Assembly: GCF_000801105.2 (NCBI RefSeq)
Contig: NC_079516.1
Coordinates: 14,074,001-14,138,000 of the forward strand
Source: Raphanus sativus
Lineage: Eukaryota > Streptophyta > Magnoliopsida > Brassicales > Brassicaceae
DNA: 64,000 nt
Direction: 5' to 3'
Made by a program: the position numbers and the translations under genes. A model generated the notes under the pieces. The model worked only from the letters and a program-made list of their open reading frames with translations. It made no database searches and was not told the origin of the DNA. Positions within the stretch are counted from its first letter, which is position 1. Every line of letters starts with the position of its first letter. This document shows positions 1 through 11,609 of this stretch, in pieces.

Positions 1-106
1 CCAATCTCTGTTCCCTGGAATCACCATATCTGGACAGAACTCAAGCCCTGGACTTGGTAATGTATCCAGCGAAGCTGTTAGCTGCGTCTCAGATATCTGG
101 CCATAA
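1..106 (+). CDS. bZIP transcription factor, C-terminal end (bZIP9-like), partial
   Basis: The frame through 2-4 is open from the window edge to a TAA at 104-106 and encodes about 34 residues ending in SEAVSCVSDIWP. It is rich in Ser and Gly, like the disordered tail of group C bZIP factors. I assign it to bZIP9 mainly because the next gene is an At5g24810-like ABC1 kinase and, as I recall, At5g24800 (bZIP9) is its Arabidopsis neighbour in the same convergent arrangement. The basic region and leucine zipper lie outside the window. Members of the family bind ACGT-core and related promoter elements as dimers in the nucleus. That this is a coding end is fairly sure; the family name rests on synteny and partial recall of the tail. 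Confidence 0.65.
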   Translation, partial: QSLFPGITISGQNSSPGLGNVSSEAVSCVSDIWP

Positions 107-1027
107 TTGTCTCTTTATTCACAATATGTAATTGATCACTCTGCAAGTTTCATGTATGTGTTTCACTATAGAACTAGAAACATATAAATGAAATCTACGT
201 TTGGTTAATTAAACTCAAGTTTCGTTTACAAGACTCACAGCTCCACGAAACTTCATTTTCCAAGTTTCTGTTAGATATAATTTAGTTAGTTCCAAATTAG
301 ATCGATTTAAAATTTGACACAAATCAATAAAATAATATTTTTGTAAGATTTCATGTAAATATAACATTCTGTTAAAATTATAAATTGAATTCATATATAC
401 AGTTTATATAAAATATAAATAATATATTGTATATTGTATTATCTGTTTTATATCTATAATGAAATTTATTCTTATTTTCTTAAACTTTCATAATATGTTG
501 ATGATATTCAGTAAAAATAATATATCTAAAACATATTTAAATTGTATAATGCATATTTAATATACATCAAATAATATAATAAAACAGTATAGAAGTTAAA
601 TTTATAAAATCATGAATATATTAATAGTGAAATCAACTACTTTTCTTATTTTGCAAAAATATATTCTAATATACAGAAATATTTTTTTGTAAATTAATAA
701 AATACTATAATTCCAACATTATTAATTTATGAATTTTTTACTTATATGATCAACCTGGGGAAAAATGAAAACAATAAAAATAAGGTTTGTGTGTAACACA
801 TACTTTATTGCTCTGAAAATGGTACATTGAAATTCGTGGTATAGATGTATAAAAACTATTAGGAATTGCTCGAACAAGATCCTTGAGCATACTGACAACA
901 AACAAACAAAAACGTTACACTATACTTTCCAGCATTGTCTATTAGCTATTTGAGGCGACTCCAAGAACCGCTATGTATCTCGTAACATGACTACATGAGC
1001 AGGCAAAACTTACATAGAGAAGTAACC
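107..1027. other. Convergent intergenic region with a dispersed A+T-rich repeat
   Basis: This holds the 3' UTRs of two convergent genes and very A+T-rich DNA. Bases about 535-740 closely resemble 57725-57955 in the same orientation: both carry a segment with 'aaattgtatgatgcatattt'-like sequence, then a run of T followed by gtaaattaa, then 'attattaattta'. It is a dispersed repeat, perhaps a Helitron remnant. No gene is seen. Confidence 0.5.
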
Positions 1028-3202
1028 TTAGTTGATTAGAGGCGTACCCATCTCCAAATCTGGACCCATACCATTCGCAATAGAGAAGTCCTTTGGAAAG
1101 GGAATATTCAACTCTGAGCAAACCAGCCTGATAATACTAGCCGTTACACCTCCTAGAGACATCTTGTTAAGTGTTATCGCAATAGAAAATCTGTTTTCAA
1201 TGTCACAGAAGCCTGTTGATCCTCCCATCCCCGAATGTCCAAACCCAACAAGAGACCCATCTTGTGAAGAAGTGACACGCTTAAAACCAAGTCCAAACTT
1301 CCCATCAGGCAGTACTAATCCACTGTAGTCTCCAGCACCCATGAAAGCATCATGGATCCTCGGATTGCTAAACAAATTGTGAACATCATCTTGATGATCA
1401 CTGCTGCTAGTGTCATCACTGACAAGGCTGGCTAAACTTTCTGTACTCATAAACCTCTCCTCATCATAGAGCCTCTTGTCTTTACCACCTTTTGGTTTAA
1501 GCGATGCCATCATCTCCTTACCCTTTCTCTTTTTCTTTGTGTCGTTCACCGACGAGAATTTGGGAACGTGTGTGTGGCTGCCAAGCTGTGGCTGGGATAA
1601 AGACGAATGCTGCGGCGGCACTAGACCGCCGTCTGCTAAAGATGCGTAGTACCGAGCAAGCGCACGAGCCGAGCAGTGTCCATTAGCCGCAGGGATTATG
1701 GCTCTCCGCACATTCAATGTGTTGAATAAGACTGGTAAGCTGGTTGCTAGTTGTAAGATCTTCTCAGGCTGAAACGTAGAAGGAAGCTCAGGCTGACTAG
1801 CGATGGATGTAAGCTTGCTTAGCTCCTCTGTGTCCAGCGTCAACGTGGCAAGGCGAGACTCAACACCTGGTGGGATACCAATGTAGAGTTCTCCATCAAT
1901 CTTCAGTGGCTTTACAATGGATTCTTCAAGAATCTCCTGGAACTTCTTTCCAGAAGCATACTGTTGAAAGCAAGATTTGACATCAAACTTGGAGCCTTTG
2001 AATTAACAAAATAAAGAGATATGATTTTAGTTTTACCTCGAGGATGCCACCACAGAGCCATCCAAAAGTGAGGTAGTGATAAAACTGCTGAGTGCCAGGC
2101 GCTGTTTCAGGCGATGAGTTAGCAATACGTTTCAAACATTCATCCCAGTCACAGATAAGCAGAGGGTTTTCTCCTACAGGGTCAAAGGCGTTGTGTAGCC
2201 CTGATGTATGGTTAAGCACATGGTGGACCTTTATGGTATCTTTTCCATTTGATGCAAACCCTGGCCATATATCTCCTACAGTCTGGTCCAGCTTGAGTTT
2301 TCTGTATCATTTTAAAAACTAAACGTTAACAAAAGAGTGACTAATCATGGGGACCAATTGAACTAATCTCACCTTTTGTCAACAAGACAGTGTATCATTC
2401 CGGCAGTGATACCTTTTGTCACAGAGAAAACAGGAAATAAACTGTCGGGTTGAACTGGACGAGGGTCATATCTTCCAAGCATTCCAGCAGCAGTGTCGAT
2501 AATCACTTTCCCATCTTTATATGCACATACCTACACAAACATGGCCGAGTTAAGACACAAGCTGTCTGCAAAGCCAAAACGGTAAGAAAGTGTGTTCCCA
2601 CCTGAATCCCAAGTATCTTCTGGATACTCCCTAGTTCGACAAGCAGCTTCCTCAGTTTGGACTCTACATCAGAATGAACCGGCGAGTCATGTATCCAAGA
2701 GGAATCTACAGTTGGTCCTCTACTAATACTCCTGCACAATCACATTATGGTCACACGGAGGAGATGATGAAATGAGCTTCAAAAACTCCAAGGGGGCGGC
2801 TTACCCCAAAAGAACAGATTCAGCAAATGGTCTCATGATGTCCAGATAAACGATCCGAACATTCATAGTGGATGAAAGTCCTAAAAACAGTCAAATAAAA
2901 TAAATAAGTAAATTTGATGTAATGAGGCAAACTAGTGTGATTCACACATGATATCATATACCTCTGAGTAGATTAATGACTCTTGCAAAAATAACAATAT
3001 CACCAGGAAATGCATCTACCTGCATCAAATACATTTTCATTTAAAGATTATAAAGATGGTCACTCACTAAGAAGGTTGAAAGGAAAGTTTATGATTTACC
3101 GGATTGAAGCGTTTAACTTCTTTAGGGGTGAGCTGCATCTTTTCCTGTATAACTTTCATATTTTGCATTCTTTGATCGTTCAATGTTTTCAGCGTTTTCT
3201 AT

Positions 3203-3284
<82 letters not shown>

Positions 3285-5475
3285 ATCTGTAAGAAAAGTT
3301 ACCCAAAGGCTATGATGAAAGAAAGAAGTGAAATTTTACTAACCAGAGCTTCATTTGATGGAGTTGAAGATCTGAAGAAGAGACCTGCCACAGTCATTGC
3401 CTGATCTGGCAGGTCGAGACGCAGCTTCAGTCCCATTTCTTCAAAGGCAGACAAGAGCGCCACTTGGTCTCCCTGTTACATTAACCACTTAAAAATCCAA
3501 TCTACAAACAATGTGTAGAATAAACTTTAACAAAACCTCTGCAGATGCTAGAAACATTTTGGCTAGTGCTTGTTTCAAGGGGTGTGAGAGTTTCTTTGTA
3601 AGCCCAAAATCAAGTAAAATAGGGCGATGTGGTGGCTCCTTACTAACAAGAAAATTTCCTGCAAAAAAAAAAACAGAGCAGATGTGTAATAAGTCTACTA
3701 CATATATATGTCTAAGCAAGCAACGGTGGTTACTTACAAGAACCATACCTGGATGAGGGTCACCGTTGAAGAACCCATCAACATATATCTGGTGAGCGTA
3801 TGCACGAGTGATCTCTTCAACGATCTTTTGTTTATCTATACCAAAAGCATCTAGAGACTCCACATCATTCAAGCGTATCCCATCCATATACTCAAGAATG
3901 AGTACACTCTCAGAAGACTGTCATTTAGAGGAAACAAAGGAGGTGTGTAAGACATAAGTGTCAGCTTCTAAAGTTGTAATGGCTGCATCTAAGAACCTGG
4001 ATTATATCTGGAATCAAGACGTCGACCCTATTGTCACTTCTACCTTCACCATCTGTCTTCTTCTTGCAACCAAGATTCTTGGATACAGTTCTAGTGTTTT
4101 CTACAATATTGAGAAAGGCAATCACAAGCTTTAAGTGCTAGTGAGATGAAACTAAAAGTTTGTTCATTATTTAATGCAAGTGAAGCATTACCAGCTTCAA
4201 TATTGAAGTCTAGCTCCCTTGGAGCTTCTTTGCACCATTCATCTATCATGGGGTTAAAATCATACTGTGGTTCTGCCCATGCAATCCAGTCAACAATGGC
4301 CTTTGCATTCTTTAAATCCTGTTACAAAGATGAAAAGAAGAGTTAACAGAAGTGTCACAGACTCTCATTGTTAATCACAACGAAACTAAGATTCAGACCT
4401 CTAAAATAATAGCTCTAATCCCATTATGCTGAACTTTAACAACCACATCCTGGCCATTAGCTAGAGTAGCACGATGAACTTGTGCTATCTACAAAACAGA
4501 GATCTCACTATCAAATAAAAAAAAAAAGCATATGACTATTAGCCAAACAGTGAGTGGTTAGAAACATACCGAAGCAGTTGCTAAAGGTTCGTTAACAAAA
4601 TCGGTGAACAGGACTTCCATGGAGCTCCCGAGTTCTCTTTCAATAGTTCGACGAACCTGAGATATACAATGCACACATTATAGAGCAAACTTCAAAACAA
4701 AAAAGCTTTTAGGTTTAGACAAAACAACCTCTTGCAAAGGGCGAGGAGGGAGGGAGTCTTGTAACTGAGTGAGAAGAGATATATAAGCCTGAGGAAGAAC
4801 ATCAGCACGAGTGGATAGATACTGCCCTAGCTTCACCCATAGCCCTTCCAACTCCACAATCAGATTCAACACTCGCTTGGCGTTACGTTCATGAGCTTTC
4901 TCCCATAAAGCAGGAACCTTTGACTTCTTAATCCACTTCTCTCTTTGCTGCACACTCTTCACTCACCACACAACAGAAAAGAAAAAACTGATAACCTTTC
5001 AATAACACTAAAACACAAATGTTCTAAAATCACAATCTAGACTGAAACAAATTTTCTAAATTCCAAATTTCTTTGATTTAAATCGGTTTAAATTGTTCCA
5101 AATCATTAAAAAATTGGTCTAAATATGTTTAACCAAGCAATAACGTTACTTCAAATCCATAAATTTATCTAATTTCTTTTTTTTTATATAATTTATCAAA
5201 ACATTTTTATAATTACACACAAAAAATTCAAATTTAAGCAAAAAAAAATTACACAAGAAATAAGTATCTAATATAATTATAAATGTGATAAATATATAAA
5301 AAATATATCAATATTTATTTACGGTCTATAAAACTCTGAGTTACCGTCTATCAATTTATTTAATTTATTGAACATTGAGACAAAACAGATCAAAAATTAC
5401 CTTATAATCGAGGTAAACGAGTATAGCTACAGAGAAGACTTTCATCCTCCTCCTGTACAAGCTTCCCAACCCCAT
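1028..5475 (-). CDS. ABC1 atypical kinase fused to a serine beta-lactamase domain (At5g24810-like), 16 exons
   Basis: Exons (minus strand): 5475-5401, 4956-4729, 4656-4570, 4488-4399, 4318-4192, 4100-3997, 3917-3749, 3658-3537, 3472-3344, 3198-3100, 3019-2962, 2880-2805, 2731-2602, 2530-2373, 2301-2037, 1960-1028. All introns are GT-AG and the joined frame has 949 codons plus TAA. The N-terminal half is an ABC1/UbiB atypical kinase: KLGQ at about 67-70 (KxGQ motif), VVVKVQ with the putative ATP-binding Lys 148, GDPHPGN at 289-295 and LLDFG at 308-312. The C-terminal half is a class C-like beta-lactamase/esterase domain: SVTK at 534-537 supplies the SxxK nucleophile and lysine, and HSG at about 881-883 stands where KTG is usual. 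The expected YxN motif reads YHY. I chose Met 5475 because it gives the MGLGSLYRRR start I recall for the Arabidopsis homologue; an in-frame ATG at 5559 would add 28 residues. ABC1 kinases of plants act in plastids or mitochondria on quinone or lipid metabolism; the substrate here is unknown. A 38-unit dinucleotide repeat sits just before exon 10. Confidence 0.95.
3205..3280. repeat. (AG)38 microsatellite in intron 9 of the ABC1K gene
   Basis: A perfect AG repeat of 76 bases. Read in the gene's direction it is (CT)38 and ends six bases before the acceptor AG of exon 10, which starts at 3198, so it forms the whole polypyrimidine tract of that intron. A meaningless Arg-Glu repeat reading frame crosses it on the plus strand. 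Confidence 0.98.
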
Positions 5476-6060
5476 TGATACCAACCTACTCCACACTCTC
5501 TGTACACACGCCAAGAGTCTAACGAAAAACGACAAGACACGATCCAACGCTACAGACAACCACGAACGGTTATTCTACATAGATCACAAAAAGATAAGAA
5601 CTTTACGGTTATTTCTACAGAATCAGATCACAAGAGATGAACTTTCCTTATAATACAGAGAAACCCAGATCGTGAAAATGAAGAATTTTACCTGGAACGG
5701 ACCAGAATTGCTTCCACGAAATCGTGAATTCCGCATTATATATAATAAAAGAAAGGTTTGAATTGTCTAATTGGAAAAAGGCAACGAGGTGCTTTATTGG
5801 GGTAGGTGAGAGCGGAACGTAAGCCAATTCGTATTATAGAGAGATAGAAGACAAAAGATCGTCAAAAACGCGTCATACGATTCTTCCTTCTTCTTTGCTT
5901 TGAAGAAGAAGACGAAGACGAAACCCGCGAAGCGAATGAATCTATACCGTAGATTCTTGTGGGACCCACGTGTCTCTTTTTGAATATGTTATCTTCTAAT
6001 GATCGTAAATGGGCCTTATTTAGGCCCATGTTTTAATGACCCTAAATGGGCTGCCTGATT
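5476..6060 (-). promoter_or_regulatory. 5' UTR and promoter of the ABC1K gene, with site II (TGGGCC) elements and a G-box
   Basis: A likely leader intron lies at about 5693-5573: CAG|GTAAAATT on its 5' side and TGTAG before the second leader exon. Farther upstream is a G-box core CACGTG in the stretch ccacgtgtc near 5967-5975. Site II-type TGGGCC/GGCCCA elements sit at about 6009-6050 (gggcctta, taggcccat, aatgggctg). Such elements are typical of promoters of plant housekeeping and organelle-targeted genes. No clear TATA box was seen. The leader intron is inferred from splice consensus only. Confidence 0.55.
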
Positions 6061-6154
6061 CTGGTTTGGTTCAAACGTAATCCGTTTAGTAACCCAACTC
6101 AACCACATCATATAAGCCACATCTACGCAAGTAGGTAATTTATATTGTCATACA

Positions 6155-6205
6155 TAATTTATCCAAGTTTTTTTTTTTTGTTTGAAACTGTAATTTATCC
6201 AAGTT
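6155..6205. repeat. T-rich micro-insertion with 15-bp direct repeats
   Basis: Two perfect copies of taatttatccaagtt (6155-6169 and 6191-6205) flank a 21-base insert that is a T run followed by gtttgaaactg. This looks like a target-site duplication around a minus-strand poly(A)-tail remnant. Confidence 0.75.
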
Positions 6206-6210
6206 GACAA

Positions 6211-6242
<32 letters not shown>

Positions 6243-7810
6243 CTAGGTGATTCTCCCGTGCTCATGCACGGGAATAAATATTTATAAAATAATCAAATAA
6301 TAATAATTGTTAAAACATTTATATATGTTTTTATAACTTTCAAAGTAATTTTATAACTTATATTTATGATGAATAAAAAGAATCGCATTAGGTATCATTA
6401 TATGGATATAAATATCTATACATTTGTTCATAACTTTAAGTTATTTTAATTTATATCATGAAAATAATATTAAGTATCATTATGTTCTCATCTTAATTAG
6501 ATATACGATTTCATGCATAGTAATTTGGATCAATTCATGTATGGTATTGTTGAGTTCCATATTTGGTTTCAAAGTAAACAACAATTTTTAATTAAGTTAA
6601 AATTAAATTCTTATTTTAATTTAATTTAGTTCGGTTCATTTGATTAGATTTGTAAATATATTTATATAAGTTTTTATAATTTGATATATGTTTTCTGAGA
6701 AAAAAGAAATATAAAGCTGGAATTGCATTAATAAATACTTCTAATATTTTAAAATTTTATAATATGTTATGTTGGATAAAATTATATAAATAAATTATTG
6801 TGATAAGAAGATTGAGAATTGAATAAGCAAACCAATTCAGAAATATTTCAAAACTTCATTGATTAATATTGAATTCATAAGGTAGTTGCACCCAAAAAAT
6901 CAAAAGATTGTATTTATACGTGTGTTTTCATCTTAATTAGGTTGGACAGTTCAAGTGTTCATTGTTGGGTATGTTTTGCATCTATTATTTCAAATTGAAT
7001 AACTGTTTTTTTTCTTTAATAAGATTAAAATTGGATTACTATTTTAAGCTTAATTTAGTTCAGTTCACCCTTTTATATTTCTAAATATATTTTATAATCT
7101 TATAAAATTTGGTAAGTTGTTTTTTAAAAAGATAGAAACACACAAAAAATGTTGTAGTTGCATTCATGAACATATTTTATAATATTTGAAAATTCATGTT
7201 TCCAATATGAATATTATAAACAACTAAATCCTAATAATTGGTAAATCATCACTCGTTTAGAATTGTGAATACATTTATAATTTTATCAATGAAAATTTGG
7301 TAAATTTTTAATTTATAATTTTAATTTTAATTTTTATTAATGATATTAGATGATCACTTTACGTTGTTTGAAATTAATTTTCTTTAAATCACTTAATCAA
7401 AAATATAATCATTATAAAGTATGTTTTCTTAAAAATTATCTTAACTATTTTCTTTTGTAAATTATATATACACCTATATATTTAGAAAATTATTAGATAT
7501 TCACTTTTTATTTATGTTTTTAGGAAAAATATAAAGTAAGAAAAAATAAACTCGTTTTTTGTATATATATACAAAGTCTATATATTTAAAGATATTTCAT
7601 TTTTACTATATATGGGTTTATAAAATAAATAAACTATAATAAAAAGATAATTAAAACTTTATTAATAAAAAGGAAACTAAACAATTTTAGTAATGAAAAT
7701 TAGGTATAATTAAAATTAATTCATTAAGGGTATTCGTGTAATCAACCATCATGAGAAGCAACGTGAGCGCGACACATATGAAACTGACTTCTCAGATAAT
7801 ATTATAGAGA
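6243..7810 (-). mobile_element. Non-autonomous Helitron (1.57 kb)
   Basis: On the minus strand the element begins TCTCTATAATATTATCTGAG (from 7810) and ends in a hairpin CCCGTGCATGAGCACGGG followed by AGAATCACCTAG (to 6243). It sits between A and T, the usual Helitron target. No Rep/helicase coding is present. The interior carries two diverged tandem copies of a unit of about 410 bp (about 6470-6890 and 6900-7310; for example the matching 'catcttaatta' and 'aatttagttc' segments). The 3' end abuts a (TA)n run at 6213-6242. Confidence 0.85.
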
Positions 7811-8888
7811 TATTTCATCCAATAAATGCTAGTAATATCATTGACTCATTTCATTATTTTCCTATATACAATCGTACTTTTTTTAATATATTCTCCTTTT
7901 CGTTTGTCTTGGTTCCATTTAGCATGGAGGCCAATCACCACCGTTAATGCTGGTATATTGTTTGACTTTTTGAAAAAAATTATTTGACTTTCAAAATTTG
8001 TCTACGAAAAAAAGTATTTATATGATTCAAAGTAGTGGGATCAATGCGCGCACCGGCTTATATTCCCTCTCCTCTTCCATGCGGTTAATTTCGCTAACAA
8101 GCATGACAACATCGAATTATGTGTATCAAATTTTTGTGCAGAATATATTTTTTTTTTTTGGTAAAAATGCAGGATAAATTTTATTTACATATTTCTTTTT
8201 TTTTTGAGAAAGGGCTTTTATAATTTATTTACAAATTTCACGTATGAAAGATATGAATAAATCAAATATAGCTTATCCTAATTTTTGTTTCTCACTAACA
8301 AATTTTTTTTTTTGAAAAAAAAAAAAAAAAAAAAAAAATTTACCCGCCTAGTTTGGATTATTATAACTTTTCAGGACATCAATTTCTTATTATGTTACAT
8401 ACTAACATTTTTAAATGTCACTAAACATACAATATGCACAATTGGGTTTTAAATATATATCTGGAACTCATAATGATCTTTTGTTATATATTAGTAACAT
8501 TTTCTGAAAATTGGGTCTTTAAATTATGCATATTTGAAGTTCATAATGTTTAGATATTAGCTTTTTAAAAAGTTTTTAGATGTTTTTGTCCGCATATATC
8601 TCTTGCGATACAAATATCAGCATTTTTAACATATTTAGATCCAAAATTATATTATTTTTTAAAGGAAAAAAACTTATATTAGTCTTTTGAATAGTGTATA
8701 CAAGATTTTATATGAGTGGATGGTTGAAAGACCGTGCCGTGAGAAAGGCCGAGTCTTTGACATTATTGCCTTTATGTTGCGCACTAGGGCCACTTGCTTT
8801 GGGAATCTTTAGCTATTTTATATCACCGTTTATGTAAATGTATATAATATTAGACCCGAGACCTTGTATAGTTTATATGTTTCTCTCT
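7811..8888. other. Intergenic DNA upstream of MIR169
   Basis: A+T-rich with long homopolymers (T run near 8151, a T run then an A run at about 8307-8338). A weak short duplication of tttgacttt flanks tttgaaaaaaatta at 7961-7991. The last few hundred bases are presumably the MIR169 promoter. No gene is seen. Confidence 0.5.
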
Positions 8889-8896
8889 TATAAATA
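8889..8896 (+). promoter_or_regulatory. TATA box of the MIR169 gene
   Basis: TATAAATA lies about 75 bases before the hairpin base. This would place transcription start near 8920-8930, which is reasonable for a plant miRNA gene. Inferred from sequence and position only. Confidence 0.6.
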
Positions 8897-8963
8897 CGGC
8901 CTCTCATTCCACACCCTAAACCAATCATAAACATACACTCATACTGAAGCTTGATGGACATTG

Positions 8964-9139
8964 CCCATTGGAGTAGAGTTGCATGAAGTGGAGTAGAGTA
9001 TAATGCAGCCAAGGATGACTTGCCGGAATGCGTTCATCATGCGTGTAGATAGGTATCGGTGATGTTGATGAACGTATTTCTGGCAAGTCGTCCTTCGGCT
9101 ACATTTTGCTCTCTTCTACTCATGCAAACTCTCCATGGG
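8964..9139 (+). ncRNA. MIR169b: MIR169 precursor hairpin (MIR169b-like)
   Basis: The 5' arm carries the 21-nt mature miR169b/c sequence at 9006-9026 (CAGCCAAGGATGACTTGCC plus GG). The 3' arm carries the star strand at 9082-9102, starting GGCAAGTCGTCCTTCGGC. The arms pair beyond the duplex: TGCATGAAGTGGAGTAGAG on the left matches the reverse complement of the right arm, TGCATGAGTAGAAGAGAG, and the hairpin closes with ccattggag against ctccatgg. The loop is about 55 nt. miR169 guides cleavage and repression of NF-YA (HAP2) transcription-factor mRNAs and responds to drought and nitrogen status in Arabidopsis. I recall MIR169b as At5g24825, so the position next to the At5g24810 homologue supports the b assignment; miR169c has the same mature sequence, so the member letter is less certain than the family. 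Confidence 0.95.
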
Positions 9140-10279
9140 ATATTCTACATTTTCATTCTTTCAAATGTCTCTCATATTAACAAACCGTGGGTGTTGATCA
9201 GATTATCAGAAGGCCAGCATCGGTATAATAGTATATGTATTGCATCTATTAATGAATAGATAAATCTTATTTTGATGAAGTTTAACGTTCCTTTGTTTTT
9301 TTCACAGAAAAAAATAGTGGACACATAAAATAAGATATATTTCATGCAAAATCTGTAATGAATCCATTCCACTAAATGGGCTTGAGCTTCATGTTTTTTT
9401 TTTTTTGGAAATGCAACGGTTTTGTGGACAAAACGTTTCGGCCGCTGCTGTCTGCATAATTGTTTCACATGTTTAAGAGTTAGATTATCTAAAACTAGTG
9501 ATAATGGAAAAATACATGATTGTCTTGTAGGTTTGGTGAGCCAAATAAAACCTTTACGCTTACAATATGAAAATTATGATTGCAAAGCCCTTTCTCAATT
9601 TTTTTTATGATTTCTATGGGAACGAACCTGCTTGCATCGCCCGTCCTAGTCTATGCATAGGTCGGTTTAGAATGATCACAACATACAGATCATATCAAAA
9701 ATATCATGAAAAGTTCAGCACTGATTAGGTTATTATCTTTTGTAAATTTACTTAGCAATCAAGAAAGTTATATAAAAGCGATGAAGAAAGGAAGCATAAA
9801 AGTTACAAAGAAAAAAACCAGCATAAAAGAAGCCGAAGTTTGTGGAATATATTGAAGTATGCGTTATCGGGTTTGGGAATCTAAGTACTGTAGGCCGACA
9901 AAAGTAGAGATGTAATAAAGATTTTGGTCAGGCAATCATATATCCAAATCTTTGTACGCATTTCAACGACGACACTCATCATCGCTTTCTTCTTTAAACT
10001 GTATCAGCTTTTTAGTTAGGTGCGTTATCATCATGTTCCTATCGTACGTGTACTCTTTCTTTTGTAGTTTGCTTATACAATCTAATGAGCATATGAAGAA
10101 CAGGACAGGACAAGAGAAAAACGCCACCATTTACTAGGAAAAGCGAAGCGCACTCGTTCAGACGAATCATTTTAATTTTGTAAGCAGGTTAAGGACTTTT
10201 TAGTTAGATTGATAATTTTGGAGTAGCTTTTTGTTGTTGTTATTACGGATGCGAGAAAAACAATAAGAAACAGAGGAAT
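9140..10279. other. Intergenic region downstream of MIR169
   Basis: Unique-looking moderate A+T sequence with several short chance open frames and no protein I recognise. The first part is probably the 3' part of the primary miR169 transcript. Confidence 0.5.
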
Positions 10280-10295
10280 AAAACACAATAACTAA

Positions 10296-10522
10296 CCAAC
10301 GCGTGTTGGCCTAGTGGTAAAAGAACTCTGACTGGAGTGCTGGTCCTGGGTCCGATTCGCGTTGGCCACGAGAGAATTTACATGAGCTTCTCTCGTCCTC
10401 CAGACCACTTCGCGTAACCAGGGATTCTTAAGTGGACGCTTAAAAATCCTGTAATGGCATGGGCATAAGCCCGGTGGACTAGTCGATCACACTTAGTGGT
10501 CGGATACTCTGGATTATCAAAA
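10296..10522 (+). mobile_element. tRNA-derived SINE with perfect 16-bp target duplications
   Basis: The 5' end has a tRNA-like Pol III promoter: A-box-like GTTGGCCTAGTGG and B-box-like GGGTCCGATTCGC. The body ends TGGATTATC followed by an A tail. The 16-bp sequence aaaacacaataactaa is found on both sides (10280-10295 and 10523-10538), which proves target-primed insertion. It is about 227 bp, the size of Brassicaceae SINEs. Confidence 0.92.
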
Positions 10523-10538
10523 AAAACACAATAACTAA

Positions 10539-11609
10539 AGTAACGTGATTCACAAAATTGGTTATGTCCAGTGGACCACGCACAAAAATATATTACTACG
10601 TTCCACAGAGATAAATTGGTTATCATTCTGCATACTTCCGTTTATAACTTCAATAGAATATCCTTTAGAAAAAAAAAATTACCACGACAAGTACCGAGGA
10701 GATGATGCATCTCATGGGCACGTTACAACTAGTGTCCAATATTTCACGCACATGGACTCAAACGGTCATACGACTCACTCATACTCTTCATTAATTTCAG
10801 TTGTCATAGTTTTGTTTGCGTGTGAATTGAGTTTCTAAGTTTTGAACTTATACTTATGAATCATATACATCTTACCGTTTACGCGTCGATTGATATGCAT
10901 TTACGGGTGATTCTATCATCTTTCTTCTTGTGGGGATAAATAGCACTTGACATTCAAGTTAATCGAGACCAGGCCTGTCCAAGGAGGAGCAGGTCAATTA
11001 ACTAAAAAAAAAAAAAAAACTAATAAACAAAAAAAATGAAAAAAAATCGGAGACATACTGAACTGTTGAATTTGTCGAATCTATCATGGCCTCCATTAAG
11101 TAAAAAAATAATATTTAATATTCATGAAAAAGTGGTCAATATTAAAATCCAAAGATTGATTAGGGAAGTGGGAAATTGAGGAAAGATACGAGATTGACGA
11201 GATGGGGGTCTTACCCAAAATGGATAAGGCCATTACAAGATTCGATCTAATACGATACAATAATTTAATATTATTGGAAAAGCTGTGATTGATTGATTCC
11301 TCACCCCCTTGCGTTCTTTTGATTTGCAAGTTGACTAGTTGACAGTATAATACAATTATATATATATATATATATATATATATTATCTTTTATCATACAA
11401 CATAATAAAATATGGTAGGTGATAGGTCATATGCTTATATGATTTTAAAATGTATAAATACAGAGCCAAAACAAAGATAAAAAATGTATAGGTATATATG
11501 TACTAGTAGTTACCATATGATTCATATCTAATAGACATGAATATATATTAACGGTTGCTCATCATATCTAATGGCGCATGAACGTATATGGATATACATT
11601 AATTAATAA
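10539..11609. other. Intergenic region with a (TA)n microsatellite
   Basis: No gene recognised. A (TA) repeat runs at about 11357-11383. Poly(A) stretches occur at about 11003-11045. Confidence 0.5.

Noticed and set aside
3183..3404. Open frame with a long Arg-Glu repeat
   Set aside because: It is the (AG)38 microsatellite read on the strand opposite to the ABC1K gene.
7961..7991. Possible further micro-insertion with a 9-bp repeat (tttgacttt)
   Set aside because: The repeat is too short and the DNA too A+T-rich to exclude chance.
9059..9259. 66-codon frame over the MIR169 star arm
   Set aside because: Chance frame across a miRNA hairpin.
10303..10370. tRNA-like sequence with A and B boxes
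   Set aside because: It does not fold as a tRNA and is the head of a SINE with target duplications.
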